A program made the translations under genes and the position numbers. The notes beneath the pieces were generated by a model. That model saw nothing but the letters and a program-made list of their open reading frames with translations, did no database searches and was not told where the DNA came from. Below, one piece after another: positions 15,766-25,900 of a DNA stretch of 33,585 bases (position 1 is the first letter of the stretch; every line of letters starts with the position of its first letter). Source of the stretch: an uncultured Flavobacteriales bacterium. Its GTDB lineage: Bacteria > Bacteroidota > Bacteroidia > Flavobacteriales_D > Sanyastnellaceae. The stretch lies in assembly GCA_938085105.1 (NCBI GenBank), contig CALKGK010000095.1:1-33585 (forward strand). Direction: 5' to 3'.

Positions 15766-16551
15766 ATGGAAAGTGCCTTGTTGGAAGTTAGAGGGATTGA
15801 AAGTATCAATCAAAAAGTAAAATCTTTGCGCGATGCATTGAGTCCGCACCCCATGTATCGAAAGTTGAAGGATGTTTCTGACCTCCGCCTGTTCATGGAA
15901 CAGCATGTTTTTGCGGTGTGGGATTTTATGTCTTTGCTCAAAGCGCTTCAACAAGAGCTCACCTGTACCCAAGTACCATGGATGCCCAATCATCACCCAG
16001 AATTGGCACGATTTATCAATGAGATTGTTCACGGTGAAGAGAGTGATGTGGATGAAAGTGGCACTCCAAAAAGTCATTTCGACATGTACCTCGAGTCCAT
16101 GGAAGAAGTGGGAGCCAACACCGCCCAAATCAAATCCTTCCTCGCGCATTTAGGAGAGGGCATTTCTGTAAAAGAGGCTTTAACAAAAGTACAAGCTCCG
16201 CAAAATGTCTGCGACTTCGTAAATTATACTTTCGACGTGATTGAAAGCGGAGAAGCGCATAAAATTGCTTCGGCCTTTACTTTTGGAAGGGAAGATTTGA
16301 TTCCAGACATGTTTGAAGCCATTATTCGAGACGGACAAGAACAAGGAAGCTTGGGGTCGGCCAACAAATTGCTGTACTATTTGCATCGCCACATAGAAAT
16401 TGATGGCGATGAACACGGACCGCTTTCGCTTAAAATGATTGCTACCCTTTGTGGTAATGACCAAAATAAGTGGGAAGAAGCTGAAGAAACTGCTTGTGCT
16501 GCATTGAAGCAACGCATTGCCCTTTGGGACGGACTTGCCGCGGCGCTTTAG
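15766..16551 (+). CDS. DUF3050 protein with heme-oxygenase-like fold
   Basis: This 261-residue all-helical cytosolic protein belongs to the DUF3050 family, placed in the heme oxygenase/TenA fold group. Typical stretches are MEQHVFAVWDFMSLLKALQ (about 44-62), NHHPELARFINEIVHGEESD (about 75-94) and LHRHIEIDGDEHGPLS (about 206-221). The spaced residues H47, E86, H89, H209, E211, D213 and H217 resemble the ligand set of heme-oxygenase-like diiron oxygenases, which is inference. Function is unknown. ATG 15766 is preferred to TTG 15745, which overlaps nfu. The close link with an Fe-S carrier fits an iron enzyme. The gene's stop overlaps that of the convergent repressor gene by 4 bases. Confidence 0.88.
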   Translation: MESALLEVRGIESINQKVKSLRDALSPHPMYRKLKDVSDLRLFMEQHVFAVWDFMSLLKALQQELTCTQVPWMPNHHPELARFINEIVHGEESDVDESGTPKSHFDMYLESMEEVGANTAQIKSFLAHLGEGISVKEALTKVQAPQNVCDFVNYTFDVIESGEAHKIASAFTFGREDLIPDMFEAIIRDGQEQGSLGSANKLLYYLHRHIEIDGDEHGPLSLKMIATLCGNDQNKWEEAEETACAALKQRIALWDGLAAAL

Positions 16552-17327
16552 TTCGTTCTTTGATCGATGCTTTCTTTGAGTTCGCTCAACTTTATCCGAA
16601 TATCTTCCAGCGCGGAAGTGTGCATCGTTTCCACCGGGAATTCGAATGAGACGTGCGCTGTAGCTTGCCAGACCTCAACCACTTCGGACCACGGTAAATC
16701 ATAAGCCTCAAAAAGGGCATTGTTTGAAATCATGGTGAATTGGGAAGCCTGTTTGTTTCGCTGAATCCGTTTGAAGACGATGCCATCATCCTTGGTGAGC
16801 ACCACATAACTGCGGTTGTTTCCAACGCTGTTCCAATCTTCCACAAAAGAACAAATCACGTACGCCCCGGAAGGAATGGGCAGCATGCTGTCTCCCTCAA
16901 TTTGAAATGCTCGGTAGCTTTTGTCTTGTGCCAATTCTTTGATTGGCAGTGCGAAACGGGGGAGTTGTGCAATGAAATCCACGTCGCCATATCCTCCCAA
17001 ATACCCAGCTGCAGCTTTGGTAGGTACGAGAGTGATCAATTCGTTATCGCTCTCACGATCTACGGTAATGGGCAAAACTTTGATGGGTGAGGGAAGAAGT
17101 GAAGCTGATGAAGCAGTACTTTTCACCTTGGAAGAAAGTACGAGTTCATCCAGACTCAAATTGAAAAACCGAGACAAAAGAACGAGGGTAGAAAGTTTGG
17201 GTTCTGCTCGGCCTTCTTCATAAGCTCCAATCACGGAACGATTGACTCCCACGCGCTCCGCTAATTGCGCCTGAGTAAGCTTTTTCTCCTTTCGAAGTAT
17301 CTTTAAATTCTGAGCCAAATTCGTCAT
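16548..17327 (-). CDS. XRE-family repressor with S24 (LexA-like) peptidase domain
   Basis: This 259-residue DNA-binding regulator starts at ATG 17327. The Cro/C1 helix-turn-helix is LTQAQLAERVGVNRSVIGAYEEGRAEP (about 17-43). A Ser/Ala-rich linker follows, then a S24 domain (about 100-250) with the predicted self-cleavage site A107-G108 in KAAAGYLGG, serine S147 in EGDSMLP and lysine S24 partner K186 in VFKRI. Proteins of this layout repress genes until self-cleavage, often under DNA damage; related Bacteroidota copies are also chromosomal housekeeping regulators. No prophage genes are near. A TTG at 17354 could add nine residues. The upstream AT-rich region with ATAATTGCTA and AGTGATAATT is a candidate self-operator. 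Confidence 0.9.
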   Translation of the reverse strand: MTNLAQNLKILRKEKKLTQAQLAERVGVNRSVIGAYEEGRAEPKLSTLVLLSRFFNLSLDELVLSSKVKSTASSASLLPSPIKVLPITVDRESDNELITLVPTKAAAGYLGGYGDVDFIAQLPRFALPIKELAQDKSYRAFQIEGDSMLPIPSGAYVICSFVEDWNSVGNNRSYVVLTKDDGIVFKRIQRNKQASQFTMISNNALFEAYDLPWSEVVEVWQATAHVSFEFPVETMHTSALEDIRIKLSELKESIDQRTN

Positions 17328-17457
17328 AATTGCTAAAATAGTGATAATTCTCAAATGGTGAGCAAGCTTCGGTGTGTGTCTTGTTTGTTCGAAATGAGGT
17401 TTTTACGTCATTCTTTTGTATCTTCTGCCACGCTAGTTTCAACCTTAGCTGTGCATT

Positions 17458-19761
17458 ATGACCAACTCAAACACTTCACTTCTGCTGAATGCGGTACTTC
17501 GTGCCTGTGTTTTGTGTTCTTTGGTTTTCGGTTTCTCTTCAATGATGCATTTGAATGCGCAGTGTACCCAAAACACCCTCACTTTTACCATGTTTGATTC
17601 CTTTGGCGATGGCTGGGATGGGGCACAATATACCCTCTCAGATCAAGCTTCAGGAATTGTACTCTACACCGGCACCATGCTCACTGGAGCTACGGAAACA
17701 GTGGTCTTTTGTTTGCCCGACGGATGCTACGATTTGAATGTCACTCCAGGCATTTTCCCAGGGGAGGTTTCTTGGACGCTCGCTGGAAGTGATGCTGGAA
17801 CGATAAGCGGTATCCCAGGAAGCAGCGTTTTTTCTGTGAACGATGCAAGTTGTTCTGGTGGTGGAAATTGTCCTGATCCCTACACGTTCATTGCACAAGG
17901 AGGGACCTTCGATTTTGAGATTTCTTGGGCGATGTCCACAGACGATGGGCCGGTAGCCAGCGGTTTCGCAACTCCAAGTACGCCCGTTTGCCTTGAGGAT
18001 GGCTGCCTCTATTTGGAGCTTTTTGATTCTTTTGGGGATGGATGGAATTATGCCAACTACACCTTACTCGATCCGCTGGGGAGTATAGTAGCAACAGGAA
18101 CAATGACGATGGGTGCCTATGAATTCATTGTGATTGAAATTGGCAATGCAGATTGCAACATTCCCGACCCGCCAGACGTCATTCAAGTTGAGTCAGGAAA
18201 CCTTACTCCGCAAGCCCTCATATCAGATGTATTCTTGGGAGATTGTTTGTCTGCAAGCAACATCCAATATTCTGGAGACTTGAGCGCTATCGGCACTTTT
18301 TCTCAAGGTTCTTCCATCGGTATTGAAGAAGGAATTATCCTGAGCAGCGGAAATGCCATGGACGCAGAAGGTCCAAACTTGAGCGGCAGTAGCGGTACTG
18401 GGTTTTACACGGCGGGCTTGGACTTACTCGATGATATTGCTGATAATTTTACTTCTGATGCAGCCATTTTTCAATTTGACTTTGTGGCACAAACAGACGG
18501 TGTAAGTTTCACCTATGTTTTTGCCTCAGATGAATATCCTGAATTTGTTTGTGGAACGGTGAACGATGCTTTTGGCTTTTTTGTTAGCGGACCAGGATAT
18601 GCCCCCAACACCAACATTGCAACGGTTCCTGGAACGACGGACCCGGTAACCATTAACAATGTAAACAACAACGGAGACGCATGCCCGCCCTACTACGGTG
18701 CGTATTACAACGACAATTTAATGGGTACTGCTCATGAGTTTGACGGATACACGGTTCCGCTCACAGCGAACATTGTGACGGAGCCCTGTGCCACCTATCA
18801 AATCATCATTGCGGTGGCCGATGCTGGAGATGCGATTTACGACTCTGCCGTTTTTTTGGAGGCCGAAAGTTTCACTGCTGGTGTTGATGTGGGCGTGACT
18901 GCGGCGGCTTCTTTAGGTCAGAGTAATCCTGGGAATTGTGAGGAGAGCGGTTACTTTTTCTTCGTGAACAATGGAGACGACTTTTCCGAGGAGGTCACCC
19001 TAAATTACTCCATTTCAGGGTCTGCTGTAGATGGTGGTTTAATCGATCCCATTCCTTCAAGCATTACATTCCAACCGGGGGAATTGTTGATTCAGCTTCC
19101 TGTTTCGTCCATTGCAGGATCCTTGGGCTTGAGTCCGGAATCCGTTACCATCACCATGGACCCGAGTCAGGGTTGTTCTTGCTCGGTGGAGCAGATGCAG
19201 AGTACTTTGTATCTCTGTTCTGCCTTAATGCTTCCGGTGGAGGGTTTGACCTTCGACGCGAACTATCGTGCTTTAAATGATGAGGTCTTGTGCACTTGGA
19301 GCACGGAAAGCGAACATCAAAGCAGGAATTTCGAACTGGAACATTCCCTTGATCTTGTGAATTGGTCTTCGCTCGGAGTACTGGAGGCGGCGGGAAACAG
19401 TTTGGAAAGAAGAGAGTACCGCTTCAGCCATAAAAATCCCACTGAAGGACGCTTGTATTACCGTCTGAAACAGGTTGATATCAATGGGGATTATAGCTAT
19501 TCCGATGTTCGAACGGTCAATAAAATGCGGATTTCTTCTTTCAACCCGATTCAACCGAATCCCAATGGTGGAAGGTTTTATTTAAGCCGAAGTGAAGCCG
19601 ATGAGCTGGTGTTGAGGAACGCCTTGGGTCAACTGGTTCCTTTTATTTGGAGTGAAGACGGAAACCTCGAGCTCACTGATGCATTGCCTGGTAATTATAT
19701 TCTCGAACTTAAATCAAAAGAAGGTGAAATCTTGGGTAGGTTTCGCTGGATGGTGCAATAG
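17458..19761 (+). CDS. Secreted choice-of-anchor L protein with T9SS-type tail
   Basis: This 767-residue exported surface protein begins with a signal peptide ending HLNAQ (about residue 35). Two related beta domains each start with the motif FDSFGDGW (residues about 46-53 and 188-195) followed by a YTL strand and a GTM turn, an internal duplication. A choice-of-anchor L domain follows (about 250-480), including FTYVFASDEYPEFVCGTVNDAFGFF. The C-terminal about 75 residues (FNPIQPNPNGGRFYL ... LPGNYILELKSKEGEILGRFRWMVQ) fit a T9SS type A sorting domain. It is probably carried across the outer membrane and anchored or released. Ligand and function are unknown. It is divergent from the S24 repressor and 76 bases from the metalloprotease gene. 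Confidence 0.88.
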   Translation: MTNSNTSLLLNAVLRACVLCSLVFGFSSMMHLNAQCTQNTLTFTMFDSFGDGWDGAQYTLSDQASGIVLYTGTMLTGATETVVFCLPDGCYDLNVTPGIFPGEVSWTLAGSDAGTISGIPGSSVFSVNDASCSGGGNCPDPYTFIAQGGTFDFEISWAMSTDDGPVASGFATPSTPVCLEDGCLYLELFDSFGDGWNYANYTLLDPLGSIVATGTMTMGAYEFIVIEIGNADCNIPDPPDVIQVESGNLTPQALISDVFLGDCLSASNIQYSGDLSAIGTFSQGSSIGIEEGIILSSGNAMDAEGPNLSGSSGTGFYTAGLDLLDDIADNFTSDAAIFQFDFVAQTDGVSFTYVFASDEYPEFVCGTVNDAFGFFVSGPGYAPNTNIATVPGTTDPVTINNVNNNGDACPPYYGAYYNDNLMGTAHEFDGYTVPLTANIVTEPCATYQIIIAVADAGDAIYDSAVFLEAESFTAGVDVGVTAAASLGQSNPGNCEESGYFFFVNNGDDFSEEVTLNYSISGSAVDGGLIDPIPSSITFQPGELLIQLPVSSIAGSLGLSPESVTITMDPSQGCSCSVEQMQSTLYLCSALMLPVEGLTFDANYRALNDEVLCTWSTESEHQSRNFELEHSLDLVNWSSLGVLEAAGNSLERREYRFSHKNPTEGRLYYRLKQVDINGDYSYSDVRTVNKMRISSFNPIQPNPNGGRFYLSRSEADELVLRNALGQLVPFIWSEDGNLELTDALPGNYILELKSKEGEILGRFRWMVQ

Positions 19762-19837
19762 TGTGGTGCTTGTGTGAATACTGAAGATGAACAATTCCAA
19801 GCTTTTGCCGCTTATAACGTATTGACCTTAAAACCAA

Positions 19838-21988
19838 ATGCTTGCCATGACAATTAAACAACAACTATCCACGCTGCTCTTTTTTCTTATTGCCATTCCT
19901 TCTCTTCAAGCTCAAATTGTTTGTGGTTTGGGAGATTACCAGCATCAAGCTTGCGAACATGGCCTCCAAGGAACCGGCATTGATGAGTTCAGTTTTGTTC
20001 CACCTCCGGCCGATTTTGACCCGAATGGAGAGCGAGCGGTTGTGATTAACGTGAACTACAATAATTTTCCTGCCAATGCCCAAGCAGCTTTCGATTATGC
20101 GGTAGACATTTGGGCTTCGACACTCACTTCTAGTGTGCCCATTGTTATTGATGCCAATTGGCAATCCTTGAGCGGTGGAACATTGGGCTTCGCTGGGGCA
20201 CAAAACCTCTTTCGAAATTTCCCAGGCGCTGAACAAAGCAATACCTATTATGCCGCGGCACTCGCCAATAAATTGAGAGGAACGGATAATGCTGCCGGAC
20301 AAGGAGACATTACCTGTACTTTCAATAGTAACTTCAATTGGTATTTTGGAACGGATGGAAATACGCCCGGCGGCCAGTACGACTTTGTAACGGTTGTGTT
20401 GCACGAGTTGTGCCACGGATTGGGCTTTTTTGGAAGTGCTTCGGTGAGCGGAAGCCAAGGGTTTTTGGAAATCAATAATGACCCTGTGATCTACGACACC
20501 TTTGTGGAGTTGAACAATGGTACGGACCTCACCTCTTTGAGCAATGGTTCGACGGCGTTGGGAGACGCACTCACGGGCAACAACCTCTATTGGAACGGTA
20601 TTGAAGGAGTGGCAAGTAATGGGGGAACCCGACCAAGAATGTATGCTCCCGGTACTTTTGCTAGCGGATCGAGCTATTCTCACCTCAACGAAAACACCTA
20701 CACTCCAGGAAACGCTAATTCTCTGATGACCCCATTTTTAGGTACTGCCGAGGCCAATCACAATCCAGGTCCTATCGTGCTTGGGATTTTTGAAGACATC
20801 GGATGGACCCTCGGAAATGAGTGCTTATTGGAAAGCGTGAGTTTGATAAATGTGGGAGAATGCAACCCGACGCTGAATCGTTACGCGGCTCAAATTGAGG
20901 TGACTTATACTACTCCTCCACCATCAGGTTTATTGAGCGTTAATGGGAACTTGTACACCGTAACTGGGAGTCCGCAAACAGTGAACATCGGAAATTTGGT
21001 GGCCAACGGGCAAAATGTGGATGTCACGGTGTTTTTCACCATCGACCCGGACTGCAGCATCTTTGAAAACAACCTTTGGCAAGCGCCATCAAACTGCTGC
21101 CAAGACCCGCGTTTGTCTGAAGTAAATCCAGATAACGAGACCATCACCATAACCAATTACGGAACCTGCAACATCAACCTTGCTAACCATCGCTTGAGTT
21201 CAGGTGGAAGCAATGTCAATATCAACAACCTCAACGTGGTGAGCGGAACTTTAATCGTGAACCCCAATGCTTCGGTCACCCTCTCGTGGACCGCTTGGAA
21301 CCCGCCGGTTGGAGGAATAGATTTGGCCTTGTATTCTCCTTTCCCCGACCTAAACAATCCAGAAGACATGTTGGATTTCATGCAATTTGGTAGTGGAGGA
21401 AATGGAAGAGAAAGCGTAGCCGTTGCCAAAGGAATTTGGGGTGCAGGCGATTTTGTGAGTGGATTGTCGCCCTTCAATTACATTGGAGATGGGGATCAAA
21501 ATGGAGTTGCCTTCTGGGAAGGGGCGAGTCCTCCGTGCAGCTTGAATTTGCTCACAACAGGAGTTCAAAGTGCCTGCGATCCTCTGAGCAATACTTACAC
21601 TCAAGCCTTGCTTTTTACCTTTGAAGAGGCCCCGGAAGGGGGGCAGCTCACGGTGAACGGCCAAAATTTCGACTTCAGCACTTCTCCGGCGATCATTAAC
21701 TTATTGGATTTGGTTTCGGATGGAAACACTCAGAATGTAAACGCGTTCTTTAGCGATGAGCCAACATGCGCTTTTTCTGCGAATTCGGTATTTATAGCGC
21801 CAAGCTCATGCTTTTGTCCACGCGATTTGAACCTCGACGGACAAGTAGATGTGCAAGACCTTTTGGTGATTTTGGCTGAAATCGGATGTACCACAAATTG
21901 CAGCGCAGATCTCAATAACGACGGCAGCGTAGGAAGCAGCGATGTTTTGATATTTTTGCCTGACTATGGAACGGTCTGCCCACAATAA
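19838..21988 (+). CDS. Secreted zinc metalloprotease-like protein with dockerin-like C-terminus
   Basis: This is a 716-residue exported protein (MTIKQQLSTLLFFLIAIPSLQAQ signal; ATG 19847 is an alternative start). The peptidase-like domain (about 30-330) has VVLHELCHGLGFFG, with H189, E190 and H193. The eleventh position of the metzincin-type motif, usually His or Asp, is Gly199, so the third ligand is uncertain. Two repeats of about 75 residues (LLSVNGNLYTV... and QLTVNGQNFDF...) surround a lamin-tail-like domain (about 425-560). The last 60 residues hold two calcium-loop motifs, DLNLDGQVDVQDLL and DLNNDGSVGSSDVL, as in dockerin type I, in place of a T9SS tail. The target is unknown. Confidence 0.85.
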   Translation: MLAMTIKQQLSTLLFFLIAIPSLQAQIVCGLGDYQHQACEHGLQGTGIDEFSFVPPPADFDPNGERAVVINVNYNNFPANAQAAFDYAVDIWASTLTSSVPIVIDANWQSLSGGTLGFAGAQNLFRNFPGAEQSNTYYAAALANKLRGTDNAAGQGDITCTFNSNFNWYFGTDGNTPGGQYDFVTVVLHELCHGLGFFGSASVSGSQGFLEINNDPVIYDTFVELNNGTDLTSLSNGSTALGDALTGNNLYWNGIEGVASNGGTRPRMYAPGTFASGSSYSHLNENTYTPGNANSLMTPFLGTAEANHNPGPIVLGIFEDIGWTLGNECLLESVSLINVGECNPTLNRYAAQIEVTYTTPPPSGLLSVNGNLYTVTGSPQTVNIGNLVANGQNVDVTVFFTIDPDCSIFENNLWQAPSNCCQDPRLSEVNPDNETITITNYGTCNINLANHRLSSGGSNVNINNLNVVSGTLIVNPNASVTLSWTAWNPPVGGIDLALYSPFPDLNNPEDMLDFMQFGSGGNGRESVAVAKGIWGAGDFVSGLSPFNYIGDGDQNGVAFWEGASPPCSLNLLTTGVQSACDPLSNTYTQALLFTFEEAPEGGQLTVNGQNFDFSTSPAIINLLDLVSDGNTQNVNAFFSDEPTCAFSANSVFIAPSSCFCPRDLNLDGQVDVQDLLVILAEIGCTTNCSADLNNDGSVGSSDVLIFLPDYGTVCPQ

Positions 21989-22805
21989 AACATTCAACAT
22001 TTCTTGGTCGAAACCAGGAGATGAAGCCCTTTGGAACTTGCGGACTGGGGATGAAAAAAACGACCCTATTCCCTTGCTCATTCACGGTTTTTTAGAAAAC
22101 AAAAACATGTGGGAAGGTTTGCTGGCAGATCACCAGGTGGGCCTTCTTCTCGAACTTCCTGGTCATGGAGGTGCTCCTTCGTTTTGGGGAGAAGCTAAGA
22201 TGAGCTCCATGGCGGAGTCGGCTTGGGATGAACTACTTGTTGACTTTGATGAGGAACAAAAATTTGTGCTTTGCGGACACTCCATGGGCGGATATTTTGC
22301 CTTAGCCATGGCAAAGATTCACCCCGAAAAAGTAGCTGAAATCATCCTTTGGCAATCCACCTATAAAGCCGATAGTGAAGAAAAGAAAGTCCAACGAGAC
22401 CGAGCCATTGAAGCGGTGGAGCACAACAAGGAAAGGTACGTCAGCGGAATGATCAAAGCACTGTTCTCAGAAGAAAACCAAGTGAGGTGTGCGGTGGATA
22501 TTGCTAAAGCAGTTGAAGAGGCAAAACAAATGAAGTATCAAGATATTCAGTTCAGCTTACTCGCTATGAAGAACCGCGAAGATTCAAGTGCTTTTTTGAA
22601 GTCATCGGGAATCAAGTGCAGTCTTATTCACGGTGAGCTCGACCCGCTTTTTCCTTTAGAACGACAAAAAGAGGAAGCAGCTTGGATTGCGGCAGAAAGA
22701 CTTGTTTCGGTAGCGTCTTGCGGACACATGATGCACATCGAAAATCCTGAAAGCGCTCGGAGCATCCTTGCGTCTCTTTTACCATCATCCATCAACAAAA
22801 AGTGA
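21966..22805 (+). CDS. Alpha/beta hydrolase
   Basis: This is a 279-residue cytosolic alpha/beta-fold hydrolase with no signal peptide. It has the oxyanion-loop motif LLIHGFLENKNMW (H40-G41), nucleophile elbow GHSMGG (S106), acid D226 in GELDPLFP and histidine H254 in SCGHMMHIENP. It resembles small ester or lactone hydrolases of the MhpC/BioH kind, but the substrate cannot be named. Its start overlaps the last 23 bases of the metalloprotease gene in another frame, so translation is probably coupled. No other start in frame fits the fold: the next ATG falls after the oxyanion motif. Confidence 0.92.
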   Translation: MERSAHNKTFNISWSKPGDEALWNLRTGDEKNDPIPLLIHGFLENKNMWEGLLADHQVGLLLELPGHGGAPSFWGEAKMSSMAESAWDELLVDFDEEQKFVLCGHSMGGYFALAMAKIHPEKVAEIILWQSTYKADSEEKKVQRDRAIEAVEHNKERYVSGMIKALFSEENQVRCAVDIAKAVEEAKQMKYQDIQFSLLAMKNREDSSAFLKSSGIKCSLIHGELDPLFPLERQKEEAAWIAAERLVSVASCGHMMHIENPESARSILASLLPSSINKK

Positions 22806-22844
22806 AGACCTCGATGTGGGCTTTCAAGACTAATTGAAAAGCAA

Positions 22845-22876
22845 TTTGTTTGCACATCTTTCCTTGCATAACTTCA
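22845..22876 (+). promoter_or_regulatory. Candidate porU2 promoter
   Basis: TAACTTCA at 22869-22876 is two mismatches from the -7 consensus. TTTG occurs at 22845 and again at 22849, giving spacers of 20 or 16 bases. The leader would be about 40 bases. Confidence 0.4.
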
Positions 22877-22922
22877 CTCTAATGGATTGCAACAAAGCGG
22901 AATATAACAGACCTTAGTCACC

Positions 22923-25900
22923 ATGCGGAATACGAGCTTTTTCCTTCTTTTCATATCGCTTTTTGCCTTGGTTTTTTCTGTCCAAGCGCAAATAGGGAAT
23001 GAATGGATTGACTATGGTGCTCAGTATTGGCACTTTCCCGTTTCACAAGATGCCGTTGTTCGTTTGAGTTACCAAGACCTTCAAGGGGCGGGTTTTCCCA
23101 TTGGCGGACTCAGTAGCGATGAAATTCGACTGCATTCAAGAGGGGAAGAACAAAGGATTCAGTTATTTGATGGGGGAGATGGAAGTTTTGACCCGGGGGA
23201 TTATCTCTTGGTCTTTGCGGAAAAGAACGACGGTTGGCTCGACCGAGAACTCTACCAATCGCCATCCGATCAAAACAACCCGCATTACAGCAATTTCAAC
23301 GACACGGCTAGAGTGTATGTGAGCAAGTCCTCAGGTCCGGCTCCCCTTCGCACAGCAATTTATTCGACCACTACTCCCATTGAAAATCTGCCGAGCATCA
23401 ATTATGCATTGAGCAAGAGTTTGGGGTCTTATCACGACAGCTATTTTTTCGGAGTACAGGACCAAAACGGTTTCGCCCTTCCTTGGTACCAAGAAGCGGA
23501 AGGCTGGTATGATACCCGATTTGGGAAAGGACAAACGAGGGACAAGGACTTAGCCACTCCCAACGCCTATCAAGGAAATGACGCTCCCATGCCTAAAGTA
23601 AAGGCGATCTCGGCGAGCGCATCTTTGGCCACGGGCATTTGGAATCACCACCTTCAAGTAGGTTATGGGAGTCCGTTTGTGCCCGTAATCGACAGCGTGT
23701 ATTACGGATATCAGCTCAATAATTTTGGTTTTGACTTGCCAAGTCAAGATTTGGGAGCAACTACGCGCATTACCCATCGTTCCGTGGACGACCTTGGTGT
23801 GGCGACGGATTACCACGTCATTTCCAACATTGAAATTACGTATCCCAGAACTTTGGATTTTGGCAACGACCTGGAAGCAACATTCAGCGTTCAGAGTCCG
23901 GGAGGAAACGAAGCGGTACTGAACATTGCGGCTTTTGGCGGATCTCAACCGCGGTGTTTTGTGCTTCAGGAGAATGGCTTCCGATGGGAACTACCTTTGG
24001 TTCAAAATGATGGTGCATGGCAAACCATTGTGCCATTTGATGGTGGAAACAGTGCCAACATCTTGCTGGTAGACGAAAGCCTCTTCAATGCTCAACCGTC
24101 CTTAGCTCCTGTGAGTTCAAGCGGTTTTTTCACCAATTACCTTTCCACCCCTCTGGACAGTGCCATGGTCATCATCACCCATTCGAGCTTGCTTACTTCG
24201 GCGAACAATTATGCCTCGTACAAAAACAACACAGGCCTGCCTTGCTTATTGGTTGATGTGAACGAGCTCTACCATCAATTTGCTGCTGGGATTTACAAAC
24301 ATCCCTTGAGTATTCGAAGGTTCTGCGATGCTTTGTTGAGCACCTGGTCGTCTCCACCAAGTCACCTCTTCCTCTTGGGTAAAAGCATCCATGAGATGAA
24401 CATCAGTTCTACGGTGGGAGCGCGAAACAATGAAGATAAATATGCCCGAAATCTCGTTCCAAGCTACGGTCATCCCACTTCCGATTTGGCATTCACCGCA
24501 GGTTTGAATGGAACGCTCTTTGAAGCAGCCATTCCTACAGGTCGACTAGCTGCTGCAAACAATGAGGCGGTGTTTGACTATTTGAATAAGGTCATTGAAT
24601 TCGAAAGCGCCGAACCCCAAGCTTGGATGAAAAATGTGCTCCATTTTGGTGGTGGAGGAAATCAATTTGAACAATCCTTGTTTCGCGGATACCTCCAAAA
24701 TTATGAGAACATCGTGGAAGATGTTTGTTTTGGAGGAGATGTGTTTTCCTTTTACAAAAGCAGCACCGATCCCATTCAAATCAGCGTTTCAGACAGCATA
24801 CAACTCTTGATTGAAGAAGGAGTATCGCTCATGACTTTTTTCGGACACGCTTCAAGCACAGGCTTTGATGTGAATATCGACAGTCCTGCCAGCTACGACA
24901 ACCAAGGCAAATACCCCCTCTTGATTGGAAACAGTTGTTACACCGGGAACATCCATTTATCTCAAGGGCTAAGTACCAGCGAGGAGTTTGTGCTTGCTCC
25001 AAATGCTGGGGTTATTGGCTTCATCGCGAAAGGAGATTTGGGCTTGCCCTCGTATTTGAACATCTGGACCAACAGCTTCTACGATCAGATTTTCAGAAGC
25101 AGTTATGGGGAATCCATCGGTCAGTGCATGCAAGGAGCGGTACAGGCGTTTCAAGGGAACTTTCAAAACCTCTATTCCGAGAATGCAGCCTTGACTTTTG
25201 CCCTTCACGGGGATCCTTCCCTTGTATTGAACTCCTGGCCCAAGCCCGACCTCGTTCTCGCCCCCGAAAACGTTTCTTTTGTTCCAGAGAATCTGAATTC
25301 TGCCTTGGAAAGTTTTGAAGTGCATGTGGACATCACCAACATCGGTAAGCTCATAGAATCGGGTTTCGGCGTTGAACTTAAAAGGCATTTTCCCGATGGA
25401 AGCGATACCTCCATTTTTATGAATGTGGATCAAATGGCTTTCCAGAATGAACTAGTTTTCACCCTACCTTTGGATCCCTTGCGCGGATTGGGCATCAATA
25501 CCTTTGATGTGTTTGTTGACCACCCCTCCATCCAAGTAGACGAGCTTGAAAATGTAGCCAATAACATCGTTCAAGGGAAGTCGGTCAATATTACTTCTGG
25601 CAGTGTTTTTCCTGTTTACCCCTATAATTTCAGCATCATCCCCAACGGTCCTGACGGATTTTATGCTTCTACTGGAGATTTACTGAGTCCGCTGAAACCT
25701 TACCGCTTCCAACTTGACCGCAGCCGTGATTTTGCCGGAGATGATCTGGTAGAGGAAGTCCTTTTTGCTGAAGGTGGATTGATTGCTTGGGAGCCGAACG
25801 TAGCGTGGGAAGAAGGAGTGTATTATTGGCGATGCAGTCCAGACAGTAGCAACGAGAATGGATTCGATTGGCGACATGCCAGCTTTGAGATTTTAGATGA

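Noticed and set aside
16548-17327. S24 repressor as a sign of a prophage
   Set aside because: No integrase, structural, lysis or replication gene lies nearby, and the neighbours are housekeeping genes.
19865-20683. 272-codon minus-strand frame opposite the metalloprotease
   Set aside because: The plus-strand gene has a signal peptide and HExxH motif; the reverse frame has no recognisable features.
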